Shown here one piece after another: positions 44,095 to 51,887 of a DNA stretch of 64,000 nt. This DNA comes from Paenimyroides baculatum. Lineage in GTDB: Bacteria > Bacteroidota > Bacteroidia > Flavobacteriales > Flavobacteriaceae. Where the stretch lies: assembly GCF_008629655.1 (NCBI RefSeq), contig NZ_VWSG01000007.1:124001-188000 (forward strand). Direction: 5' to 3'. How positions within the stretch are numbered: position 1 is the first letter of the stretch; every line of letters starts with the position of its first letter. The translations under genes were made by a program, and so were the position numbers. Below the pieces are notes generated by a model that ran no database searches, was not told where the DNA came from, and worked only from the letters and a program-made list of their open reading frames with translations.

Positions 44095-45346
44095 ATAGCA
44101 ATGCAAAGGTTGTAAAAACAACAAAAAACAAAGTTAGTAATATCATTTCAGGAATAATATCAATTAGCGAACCATTTCGTAATATAATATCATAATAGCC
44201 GTTTAATGCCCAGTTCATAGGAGATGCTTTTGATGCAATCTGCATAACTTTCGACATGGCGAATACGGGAATCCAAACACCGCCGACAGCTGCCAGAATA
44301 ATTACGAATGTTGCGCCAAAAGGTGCCGATTGTTCTTGGGTTTTACTTACAATTCCTAACAAAATTGCCATACCTATTGCCGCTAAACCTGCGGTTAACG
44401 TTAATGCAGACATTAAAGCTATTTTCTTAAATGAAAGATTTAGCTCGGGCAAATTCATATATGGAAATACAACTTTTGCAATAATTAAAATGGTGTAAAA
44501 TTGCAACAGACAAATAACCAGATACGTAATTATTTTACCTAAATACAATATACTGTTTGATGTGGGGCTGCTGATTAAACGCAGATACGTTCCCTGATTT
44601 TTTTCTTTTACAATGTTGATCGACAACGGAACCATGATAAAGAAAATAGCAAAAAGTGTCCAAGCCGGTACGTTGTGTTGAACCGAGTTTGGTACAACAT
44701 CTGCATTTTTTTCTTGCGGAACAATTTCTTTAAAGCTGATAAACGTATCGTTGAACGATGTACTGCTGCTACCACCCAATTGTGTTTCAAAGGTTTTATA
44801 AATAGCATCAGATTCCAACTGAGCCACCATTTTATCGATATTACTTTTGATTCCGTTTTTAAAAGCTGCTTGTGTAGCCGGATCAAAATACAGTCGGATT
44901 TCTTTTTTCTCAACTTCAACAGGATCATAAGTAGAAGTATTCATACCCATTTCGTCTAAAATTCCGTCTACATTTTGTCGAACTTTTATGTTTAAATCGC
45001 TTGTTAGGTTTTTAGGAATTACAATTGCCATTTGGTACTTTCCTTTAAAAACCAATTCTTTTGCGGTTACTTCCGTTATCGCTTTATTATTTTCAGTTGT
45101 TATCAATGAAAAACTTTGCGAAGCTTCCAGTTCTTTTTTAACGTGCAGGGAAATACTGTCTTGATCGTGATCGATCCAAAGAACAGGGATTTTTGATGCG
45201 CTGAAGCTTTGATACGTGCTGTCTTGTATAGATGTTACCACCACCACCAAAATTACCGGCATGATGAATAAGGTGATTAATCCGCCAATATCGCGAAGCA
45301 ACAACTTAAATTCTTTTACAATACACTGCCACAATTTAAACCACAT
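44069..45346 (-). CDS. ABC-2 type transporter permease
   Basis: A 425-residue permease with one N-terminal membrane helix (about residues 22-42), a large extracytoplasmic domain (to about 225) and five to six C-terminal helices, as in the ABC-2/DrrB-like exporters. The matching ATPase is at 47704-48453, but the two are now separated by darA-darB. Its start codon lies inside a 35-bp repeat of the ATPase end (45335-45369), and a 21-codon ORF (45336 back to about 45400, starting MKKMNH and ending LTGKKLRDVV) overlaps this start, preserving ATPase-type translational coupling. Confidence 0.85.
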   Translation of the reverse strand: MWFKLWQCIVKEFKLLLRDIGGLITLFIMPVILVVVVTSIQDSTYQSFSASKIPVLWIDHDQDSISLHVKKELEASQSFSLITTENNKAITEVTAKELVFKGKYQMAIVIPKNLTSDLNIKVRQNVDGILDEMGMNTSTYDPVEVEKKEIRLYFDPATQAAFKNGIKSNIDKMVAQLESDAIYKTFETQLGGSSSTSFNDTFISFKEIVPQEKNADVVPNSVQHNVPAWTLFAIFFIMVPLSINIVKEKNQGTYLRLISSPTSNSILYLGKIITYLVICLLQFYTILIIAKVVFPYMNLPELNLSFKKIALMSALTLTAGLAAIGMAILLGIVSKTQEQSAPFGATFVIILAAVGGVWIPVFAMSKVMQIASKASPMNWALNGYYDIILRNGSLIDIIPEMILLTLFFVVFTTFALLYDKKKRTV

Positions 45347-45369
45347 CGCGCAATTTTTTACCGGTTAAT
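45335..45369. repeat. 35-bp direct repeat of the ABC ATPase/permease junction, copy A
   Basis: Matches 47703-47737 at 34 of 35 positions. It covers, on the minus strand, codons for LTGKKLRDVV plus stop and the permease start MWFK. The single difference is synonymous for Arg (CGC versus CGT). It brackets the darA-darB insertion. Confidence 0.9.
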
Positions 45370-45521
45370 GTATCAATTAAATTATGGTTCATCTTTTTCA
45401 TTAAAACTTGAAATAATGCGTAAAAATACCAAAATCCATTGGTAAATGACCAAAGGATTTTAATTTTAAATATTAGATTAGAATTATCTTAAAATACTTA
45501 AGACTGTTGCTAGGTTTAAAA

Positions 45522-46661
45522 TTAGCATACGTTTAACAATGCGCATGAATAGGCAAATCTGCCACTTTCTGGCACGCAAAGTAATACTTTTTCACCTTTT
45601 TTAAGTTTACCAGAATTCATTAATTCTTCGGTTACAATAAAGATTGATCCTGCGCCGATATTTCCAACTTCTGATAAGTTATAATACCATTTTTCCACAG
45701 GAAAATCTAAACCAACATTTGCAAATTCTTCTCTCAACCCATCTTTAAAGTAGTTGGAAGAAATATGTGCTAAAACATAATCCATATCTTCTGGTTGAAT
45801 TTGGTGTTTATCAAACGAAGCTCTTAAAGCCTCGGCACCTTTTTTCAAAATAAATTCATCCAACAAACGGGTATCTTGTTTTAATGCGAATAAAGATTGT
45901 TTCAACCATTCAGCTGAAGGATAATCTGCCCAAGATTTTAGGCTTCCGTCTTCTTGTTTTTCGCAACCAGAATACATGCATGCTTCGATTTCGTGGGCAA
46001 ATGAATGAAAATCGATCCATTCAATTTTTAAATTCAGGCTTCCTTCTCTCGGCTTATTTTCCAATAGAAATGCACCCGCACCATCGGATAGCATCCATCT
46101 TAAAAATTCTCTTTTGAAAGCTACAATTGGTTTTTCTTCTAATAATTTTAAATTTTCAACTTCATGGTTAAATTTATCAGCGGTCATCCAAGACGAAAAA
46201 CGCTCGGAACCCACACAGATTGCATTTTCTGTTGCACCTGCTTTTACCGACAAAAAACCATAGTTTAAGGCATTCATACCTGCATTGCAAAGCCCCATAG
46301 AAGTGTTGATACCAATAGATTTCCCCGGTTTTAAAACGCCATGAACCATAGACGCGTGCGAAGGCTGAATTTGATCTGCAGAAGTGGTTCCGCAAGAAAG
46401 TAACTCCATATCTTCTTTTTTAAAGTTTTCGTCGAAAAGACCTTCAACTGCTAAAGCGGTGATTTCTGCATTGGTATGCGTAGGATTTTGGTTTTTATCT
46501 AATGCATAATATCTTGTTTTTATGCCATTATTCCTTAAAATCAGAGGTCTTGCCTTAGATGTTTTATTATTCACTAAACCTAAATATTGTTCCATTTCAT
46601 CATTTGAAACAGGCTCGTTGGGTAAATAGGTTGATGCTTTTGTGATATAAACGTTACTCAT
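45522..46661 (-). CDS. darB: DarB-like ketoacyl synthase III (copy 1)
   Basis: A 379-residue KAS III-type enzyme. Catalytic Cys125 lies in SMGLCNAGMNALNYG; a His in LAHISSNYF and an Asn in NIGAGSIFIVTE complete the triad. DarB condenses a beta-ketoacyl and an enoyl-type acyl substrate, and with DarA yields the dialkylresorcinol ring. It follows darA copy 1 by 13 nt in a two-gene unit inserted into the ABC transporter locus. It is clearly divergent from DarB copy 2 (both share NDEME and RNNGI.TRYYALD), so it is not a recent duplicate. Confidence 0.88.
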   Translation of the reverse strand: MSNVYITKASTYLPNEPVSNDEMEQYLGLVNNKTSKARPLILRNNGIKTRYYALDKNQNPTHTNAEITALAVEGLFDENFKKEDMELLSCGTTSADQIQPSHASMVHGVLKPGKSIGINTSMGLCNAGMNALNYGFLSVKAGATENAICVGSERFSSWMTADKFNHEVENLKLLEEKPIVAFKREFLRWMLSDGAGAFLLENKPREGSLNLKIEWIDFHSFAHEIEACMYSGCEKQEDGSLKSWADYPSAEWLKQSLFALKQDTRLLDEFILKKGAEALRASFDKHQIQPEDMDYVLAHISSNYFKDGLREEFANVGLDFPVEKWYYNLSEVGNIGAGSIFIVTEELMNSGKLKKGEKVLLCVPESGRFAYSCALLNVC

Positions 46662-46674
46662 TATAATTTTCTTT

Positions 46675-47580
46675 TTATAGTCCTTGATAATATTGAATTT
46701 GTTTTTTTCTCTTCCACCAAAAAATGGGAGTTGTTATATTGTAGATAATCAAAACAATGGGCGAAATTACCCATATTGCAGCCATTAGGTAAAATTTGTA
46801 AACGCCTACCCAAAATTTTCTTTTTTCAGGTTTTTTAAGAATAATTCCTGAAAATACGGTGAAAAGCTTATTACCTACGGTTTCAACTTTTATAAGGAAC
46901 GGTCGTATTTCTACTGCTCCGTTCTTAACAAGTTCATTTTGCAACCCATTATAATTATCTTGCGAAACGTACTTTTCAATAATCGTTCCATATTTATCTG
47001 CGCTTGCAATTTCTGCATCAGAAACACCTGCTTTTGGAAATGGTTTTTTCTGTTCTTTATTGCCGGTTTGCATCCAATTTAATATGGTTATTACGCTTGT
47101 GTAATTGTCATGACGATCAACCAAAGCTATATTACCCACAAGTTTTGCTTGCAAACGCTGTAAATGAATTTTAAGTTTTTCTTGAGAAAGCATCCACATA
47201 TTTCTGGTAGCAGAAATTGTTATAACGGGTGTATCACACATTATTTGCGCAGCATACGCACTTTTAAGAAAAGAAATAATGGGTATAGACGGAGTTAAAA
47301 ACCAAACTTGGTAGCCAAATAATATTAGATCAAATTTTTGATTAAGCACTTCTTCAGGAGGTGGTAAAATGGCTCTTGGAATTTGCCTATACGTTTCCGG
47401 AAAAGTATCGTAAAAAACTTCACTTTTCCATGGAAAAGCAAAATCTTTTTCCATTTTAATTTCGTAATACGTAACGGTATATGAATCCTTTAATTGTTCA
47501 AAAGGTTTTGCGATATTGTTTACGATGTCCTTTAACTGTCCTGTTTGACTGTAATATAGCACTAATATTTTCTTCGGCAT
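46675..47580 (-). CDS. darA: DarA-like dialkylresorcinol condensing enzyme (copy 1)
   Basis: A 301-residue protein with an N-terminal flavodoxin-like motif (LVLYYSQTGQLKDIVNN) and the DarA-typical FPWKSEVFYDTFPETYRQ and FLTPSIPI segments, plus C-terminal hydrophobic helices. With DarB it cyclises and aromatises the intermediate to a dialkylresorcinol. It is the first gene of a separate minus-strand unit with a TAnnTTTG element 19 nt upstream (47600-47607), apart from the main operon. See the ABC insertion finding. Confidence 0.85.
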   Translation of the reverse strand: MPKKILVLYYSQTGQLKDIVNNIAKPFEQLKDSYTVTYYEIKMEKDFAFPWKSEVFYDTFPETYRQIPRAILPPPEEVLNQKFDLILFGYQVWFLTPSIPIISFLKSAYAAQIMCDTPVITISATRNMWMLSQEKLKIHLQRLQAKLVGNIALVDRHDNYTSVITILNWMQTGNKEQKKPFPKAGVSDAEIASADKYGTIIEKYVSQDNYNGLQNELVKNGAVEIRPFLIKVETVGNKLFTVFSGIILKKPEKRKFWVGVYKFYLMAAIWVISPIVLIIYNITTPIFWWKRKKQIQYYQGL

Positions 47581-47599
47581 AAATCGGGATCACTTTATA

Positions 47600-47607
47600 C
47601 AAAAATA
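47600..47607 (-). promoter_or_regulatory. -7 element of the darA1-darB1 unit
   Basis: Minus-strand TATTTTTG (TAnnTTTG) 19 nt before the darA start. It suggests the inserted pair brings its own promoter. Confidence 0.55.
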
Positions 47608-47702
47608 GATTTTTTTTGGAAAAAACAGTCGCTTTTGGCTCTTCAATTCTGTTAATCTTTATTCGGAAAACAATAATGTAAAATACGACGCGAGTTTAAC
47701 TA

Positions 47703-47737
47703 TTTAAACCACATCACGCAATTTTTTACCGGTTAAT
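47703..47737. repeat. 35-bp direct repeat of the ABC ATPase/permease junction, copy B
   Basis: Forms the 3' end of the ATPase gene. On the minus strand it still contains an ATG followed by TGG TTT AAA and then TAG: the first four codons of the permease, cut off. Copy A at 45335-45369 continues into the real permease. Confidence 0.9.
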
Positions 47738-48453
47738 TCAATAAAAACTTCTTCTAAACTGTGCGCATTTGGAACGCTTTCAATGAGTTCTTTTGGTGTT
47801 CCCTGAACAAAAACGCTGCCTTGATCTATAATGGCAATATCGGTACAGAAATCTTGTGCTTCTGCCATTAAATGCGATGTATAAACAATGGTTGTTCCTT
47901 GCTGATTCAGCAGTTTTAAATAATCGATTATCGTTGCGCGTGACTGAACATCAACACCAACCGTAGGTTCGTCTAAAAACAACACTTTTGGATTGTGTAA
48001 AATACCGGCAATTAAATTTACCCTGCGTTTCATTCCGCCAGAAAACGTTTGTATTTTCTTGTGCATGAAGCTTTCCAATCCTAAATGAATTAGAAATTCG
48101 GGGATTTTTGCTTTTAAATCTGCTTTTGACACATTGTACAAACTTCCAAAATACATCAGATTTTCATAGGCTGTAAGGGTAGGGTACAAGGCATATTCTT
48201 GCGGAACCACACCAATAATATTTTTTATAGATGTGCTGTTTTTGTTTGATATACCGTTGATTTCATAACTGCCTAAAGTTGGCTGAATGATTCCGCACAA
48301 AATAGAAATCAAAGTCGTTTTTCCGGCTCCGTTTGGTCCTAATAATCCAAAAACTGACTGTTGTGGAATGTTTAAAACCACATTGTTTAGCGATTGAAAA
48401 TCGGCACCTTTATATTGTTTCGATATATTTTGTATCTTGATGATTGACTGCAT
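47704..48453 (-). CDS. ABC transporter ATP-binding protein
   Basis: A 249-residue ATPase with Walker A GLLGPNGAGKTTL (about residues 35-47), signature FSGGMKRRVN, Walker B VLFLDEPTVGVD and the switch His in YTSHLMAEA. It is the partner of the ABC-2 permease at 44.1-45.3 kb and probably exports a pigment or lipid intermediate. Its last ten codons are part of the 35-bp repeat. It is 1 nt from the BtrH-like gene upstream. Confidence 0.92.
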   Translation of the reverse strand: MQSIIKIQNISKQYKGADFQSLNNVVLNIPQQSVFGLLGPNGAGKTTLISILCGIIQPTLGSYEINGISNKNSTSIKNIIGVVPQEYALYPTLTAYENLMYFGSLYNVSKADLKAKIPEFLIHLGLESFMHKKIQTFSGGMKRRVNLIAGILHNPKVLFLDEPTVGVDVQSRATIIDYLKLLNQQGTTIVYTSHLMAEAQDFCTDIAIIDQGSVFVQGTPKELIESVPNAHSLEEVFIELTGKKLRDVV

Positions 48454-48454
48454 T

Positions 48455-49450
48455 TTACACGGCTTTTTTCAATTTCTTAAAAAAGGCTTCTTCCATATCT
48501 GCCAGTTTCATTAAATCGTTAGAAAGTACTTGATACACATTTTCGGTATTACTGCGTTTTTTTACCACGCGCGATGCTTCTAACGCAAAATCACGCCATT
48601 TATCGCCAATTAAAGCCATTTCTTGCGAAAGATTCAACAATTCCTGATTTTTTAAATATTCACCCGCTTCCTGCAAAAAAGCAGCGTAAATAAAGCGAAA
48701 ACCGCCACCGCCTGTGCCAATTTCTTCTTGCATACGGATCATATTAGCCAAATTGTAATTTGTTTTTGCAACACCCAGCTTTTTATGCCATTTTAAAATG
48801 TCTTTTGCTACCCATCGTATAGCTTTTACACCTACAAGTGGTACGGGCGCTAACATATCATTACACGTTTGTTTTATGGCTTTTTTAATAGGATTTGTCA
48901 AATCCATGGCATCGGGAACAGAAACAGGGTAGTACAAATGTCCTTTCGGAGCCAATGCTCCTTTAGCGTAACGCACTTTTTCTAATTCGTCTTCGTTTAG
49001 TGAAACGGTATAATCCATAACCGAATCGCTAATTAAATAGTTACCATTTTTTTTACCAAAAACCACAATGTTGTGTGCATTGAAGTGAAAGCGGTATTCG
49101 TCTGGAAAATAAGGTAAATTGTAAACACCTACTACCAAACCCGTAGGAATATTTTTAGAAAGATTTTCATCTAACTTTTGCTGTGCTTTTTTAGGATCAG
49201 AAAATTTGAAACGTTGTACTTTTATCCCCAAACGCTTTGCCATACGGTTAAATATTTTACCTGGCATGGGTCTGTACGAAATTCCCGGCGCGTGATTTAT
49301 TTTAAGAAACGGCAAGTAAACAAAAAACAAACCAGAGCCCAAGCCAAACGCCATAGGTTCTGATATTTTAAAGCCTTTGTCGCCCAATAAATTTACAATA
49401 GCACCGTTTTCACAATGTGCTGCTTGTTTGTGTTGAAAATCCGCCTGCAT
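48455..49450 (-). CDS. BtrH N-terminal domain protein (acyltransferase-like)
   Basis: A 331-residue protein of the BtrH_N/DUF4872 type. The N-terminal HCENGAIVNLLGDKG (His12-Cys13) and later FNAHNIVVFGKKNGNYLISDS (His near residue 124) suggest a Cys-His catalytic pair. BtrH transfers an acyl group from an ACP to an aminoglycoside; here it may move an aryl-polyene or fatty acyl group from ACP to another acceptor, for example the resorcinol hydroxyl. It is 0 to 1 nt from both neighbours. Substrate unproven. Confidence 0.75.
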   Translation of the reverse strand: MQADFQHKQAAHCENGAIVNLLGDKGFKISEPMAFGLGSGLFFVYLPFLKINHAPGISYRPMPGKIFNRMAKRLGIKVQRFKFSDPKKAQQKLDENLSKNIPTGLVVGVYNLPYFPDEYRFHFNAHNIVVFGKKNGNYLISDSVMDYTVSLNEDELEKVRYAKGALAPKGHLYYPVSVPDAMDLTNPIKKAIKQTCNDMLAPVPLVGVKAIRWVAKDILKWHKKLGVAKTNYNLANMIRMQEEIGTGGGGFRFIYAAFLQEAGEYLKNQELLNLSQEMALIGDKWRDFALEASRVVKKRSNTENVYQVLSNDLMKLADMEEAFFKKLKKAV

Positions 49451-49852
49451 TTATCCTTTTAAATTTTGTAAATCGTTTAAAGAAATACCGAAAACATCGG
49501 CATATTTTTGAAGTGTTTTTGTGTTTAGGTTTTTAAAAACGTTTGGTTTTCCATGACGTTTTACAAAGAATGTCCATTTACCCACATAAGCCGCCAGCGT
49601 TTGCCAGTCCATACGGTTTAATTCCATAAAATAAACAATAGGGCTTACATTGCCTGCTTTTACATCGTTTAAAGCCTGCTGAATACGTTGATCCAATACT
49701 TCTAAATTTTCGTGCTGAACAACTGTTTTTGCTTCCCAGCCAGTACTTTGAACGCTTACAAATTTTCCGTCATCATCAACCGCATAAACCATTTCGTTAA
49801 TGTTTTTCCTTTTTAAAGGACTATCGTCTTGTGGTACTTCGTTCTTCTTCAT
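49451..49852 (-). CDS. Conserved hypothetical protein of the pigment cluster
   Basis: A 133-residue soluble protein with no signal or membrane segment and no cysteine. Two parts are visible: residues about 1-80 with a helix rich in Leu, Asp and Gln (HENLEVLDQRIQQALNDV), and a C-terminal helical part (LQKYADVFGISLNDLQNL) that looks helix-turn-helix-like but with weak support. It directly abuts the BtrH-like gene and is 1 nt from the hotdog gene, so it belongs to the operon. I recognise no family. Confidence 0.55.
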   Translation of the reverse strand: MKKNEVPQDDSPLKRKNINEMVYAVDDDGKFVSVQSTGWEAKTVVQHENLEVLDQRIQQALNDVKAGNVSPIVYFMELNRMDWQTLAAYVGKWTFFVKRHGKPNVFKNLNTKTLQKYADVFGISLNDLQNLKG

Positions 49853-49853
49853 C

Positions 49854-50318
49854 TTAATTTTTTTGTAAGAATAAATTCATTTCGCCTTCCAAAAATAACG
49901 TATCTAAATGATATGCAGTAACTTTTAACGTGCAAATAGAATATTCGGGCATCTGAACCTGTGAAATCAAAATAGCTTCCGTTTGAATTTTTGTTCCTAT
50001 TTCGGGTAATTTATGAATGGTAATTTTTTTGATGGAACTTATAAAACCTAAAATACCCGGATTACCTTGAGATTCTGCCGATGGTTCTTTATCAAAATAA
50101 TGCTGCCCTGAAATTGATGAACAGGTTTGCGCTGCGTTTTCGATCAATCCCGAAGCAGACAAACAATTGTCTTCAATAAAAATACAGTCGGTTTTTATTT
50201 CAAAATGCGTTAAAACTCGTTCTAAACATATATGTTCAATAGCATCAACCATCAACATTGGCTGTAAATGTGGCAGATAATTTTTAATATCGATATATGC
50301 TTTTTCAGAATTCATCAT
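49854..50318 (-). CDS. Hotdog 3-hydroxyacyl-ACP dehydratase-like protein (ApeP/FabZ-like, 1)
   Basis: A 154-residue hotdog protein with LPHLQPMLMVD (the PHxxP-type His) and SGLIENAAQTCSS (the catalytic-type Glu on the hotdog helix), both expected for dehydratases of aryl-polyene clusters. The start is at 50318, where ATGA overlaps the preceding hotdog stop (50315); the longer frame to 50375 lies inside that gene. It probably dehydrates beta-hydroxyacyl-ACP to build conjugated double bonds. Confidence 0.75.
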   Translation of the reverse strand: MMNSEKAYIDIKNYLPHLQPMLMVDAIEHICLERVLTHFEIKTDCIFIEDNCLSASGLIENAAQTCSSISGQHYFDKEPSAESQGNPGILGFISSIKKITIHKLPEIGTKIQTEAILISQVQMPEYSICTLKVTAYHLDTLFLEGEMNLFLQKN

Positions 50319-50749
50319 TTGGCAATTACTGTTTTCATTTGTGCGGTTGCAATTGTTTCGTTGTTGATCTGGCAAATAATATCAACCAGCGTAATACCCG
50401 CAAATTCCTGCAGAATTGTTGCGGTGGTATGTATTTTTTCGCCTGCAATTGGCAAGCGGTTAATTTTAAGGTTTGCAATACTGCCAATGTACCCCATTGG
50501 TGCCTGCTGGTTTTTTACGTAAAACCCAAAACCGGTATGTAACGCCACTGTTTGCGCCATGTGTTCTATTAAACCGGGTTCTTGCAGTGCATTGTTTTTT
50601 ATAAATAATCCGGTAGTATCAATAGATAATCCTGCCGAAACTTCATTGTCATTAAAAGCATGTAGCGTATCAACCATAACAATAGGATTGCGTTGAGGAA
50701 TGCATTTTAAAAGGATTTCTGCCGATGTTATAGGGAACGATATATTCAT
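50315..50749 (-). CDS. Hotdog dehydratase-like protein (2), His replaced by Gln
   Basis: A 144-residue hotdog protein whose active-site loop reads CIPQRNPIVMVD: the normal PHR His is Gln, while the helix keeps PGLIEHMAQ with its Glu. It may be an inactive subunit partnering with the adjacent hotdog protein, as in paired dehydratases. I use the ATG at 50749, one base after the darB2 stop, rather than a TTG at 50758. It forms a tight run with the following hotdog gene (4-nt overlap). Confidence 0.65.
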   Translation of the reverse strand: MNISFPITSAEILLKCIPQRNPIVMVDTLHAFNDNEVSAGLSIDTTGLFIKNNALQEPGLIEHMAQTVALHTGFGFYVKNQQAPMGYIGSIANLKINRLPIAGEKIHTTATILQEFAGITLVDIICQINNETIATAQMKTVIAK

Positions 50750-50750
50750 G

Positions 50751-51887
50751 CTAAACAACTTTTAAAAATGCGTATGCATAAGAAAATCGACCACTTTCTG
50801 GAACCGACAACATAATGGTGTCGCCACTTTTTAATTTGTTGGAATGATACAGCTCTTCTAACATTAAATAGATCGATGCCGAACCCACATTTCCTACTTT
50901 TGGCAGGTTTATGAACCATTTATCTTTTGGAATTTCCAAACCGGCATTTTTAAAACATTCATACAGTTTATCTCTAAAGAAAACCGATGAAATATGCGGT
51001 AGAAAATAAGTAATATCGCTTGGTTTTATGTTGTGTTTCTGCATGGCATCACCCATACTTTCCACACCTTTTTTAAGAATGAATTCATCTAAAATCTTCA
51101 CATCCTGCTTTAATGAAAAAACCGATTCTTTTTTCCATTCGTCTGTGCTAAATTCGCTCCATGCTTTAACAGATCCATCTGCCTGTTTCTCGCCACCGGC
51201 ATACATACAGGTTTCCAATTCATGTGCATACGAATAGTTTTCCATCCACAGAATTTCAAGCGGTAATGATCCTTTCGGTTCATTTTCTAACAAAATCGCT
51301 CCGGCACCGTCTGAAAGCATCCAACGTAAAAAATCTTTCTTAAAAGCTAAAATTGGTTGTTCTTCCAACGCTTCTAAATTGGCAATTTCGGCTTCGAATT
51401 TATTAGCCATCATCCAGGTTGAAACACGTTCAGATCCTGTACAAACGGCATTATTTGCGTTTTCTGCCTTAATAGCCAAATAACCGTATTTTAAAGCGTT
51501 CATTCCCGAACAACATACGCCTGACGATGAATTAAGCTCTACCGATTTATTTTTAAGTAAACCGTGAACCATTGCAGCGTGCGACGGTAACAATACATCG
51601 GGAGTAGAAGTTCCACAAGATAGAATATCAATATCGTTCAAGGAAAAATCATCGGCAACCAGTTTTTTTATGGCTAAAGCAGTTAATTGTGCATTGTTGT
51701 GCGTGACGTTTTGTTGGTTATCTAACGCATAATAACGGGTTTGAATACCGTTATTACGTAAAATTAATCTGCGTGATTTTGAAGGTTTATTGTTTATTTC
51801 ACCCAAAATATGCTCCATTTCATCGTTTGAAACAGGATTATTGGGTAGAAATTTTTCTATTTTATTGATATAAACTTTTGCTGACAT
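50751..51887 (-). CDS. darB: DarB-like ketoacyl synthase III (copy 2)
   Basis: A 378-residue KAS III-type protein with Cys125 (SSGVCCSGMNALKYG), a His in LPHISSVFF and an Asn in NVGSASIYLML. It shares the NDEME and RNNGI.TRYYALD blocks with copy 1 but differs throughout. It is the DarB of the main operon, overlapping the darA2 end by 26 nt and followed 1 nt after its stop by the hotdog pair. It would join two acyl chains for the dialkylresorcinol moiety. Confidence 0.88.
   Translation of the reverse strand: MSAKVYINKIEKFLPNNPVSNDEMEHILGEINNKPSKSRRLILRNNGIQTRYYALDNQQNVTHNNAQLTALAIKKLVADDFSLNDIDILSCGTSTPDVLLPSHAAMVHGLLKNKSVELNSSSGVCCSGMNALKYGYLAIKAENANNAVCTGSERVSTWMMANKFEAEIANLEALEEQPILAFKKDFLRWMLSDGAGAILLENEPKGSLPLEILWMENYSYAHELETCMYAGGEKQADGSVKAWSEFSTDEWKKESVFSLKQDVKILDEFILKKGVESMGDAMQKHNIKPSDITYFLPHISSVFFRDKLYECFKNAGLEIPKDKWFINLPKVGNVGSASIYLMLEELYHSNKLKSGDTIMLSVPESGRFSYAYAFLKVV

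Noticed and set aside
45335..45369. The 35-bp repeats as a transposon target-site duplication
   Set aside because: It is much longer than usual target duplications and there is no transposase or terminal inverted repeat; an insertion by recombination or a junction duplication fits better.
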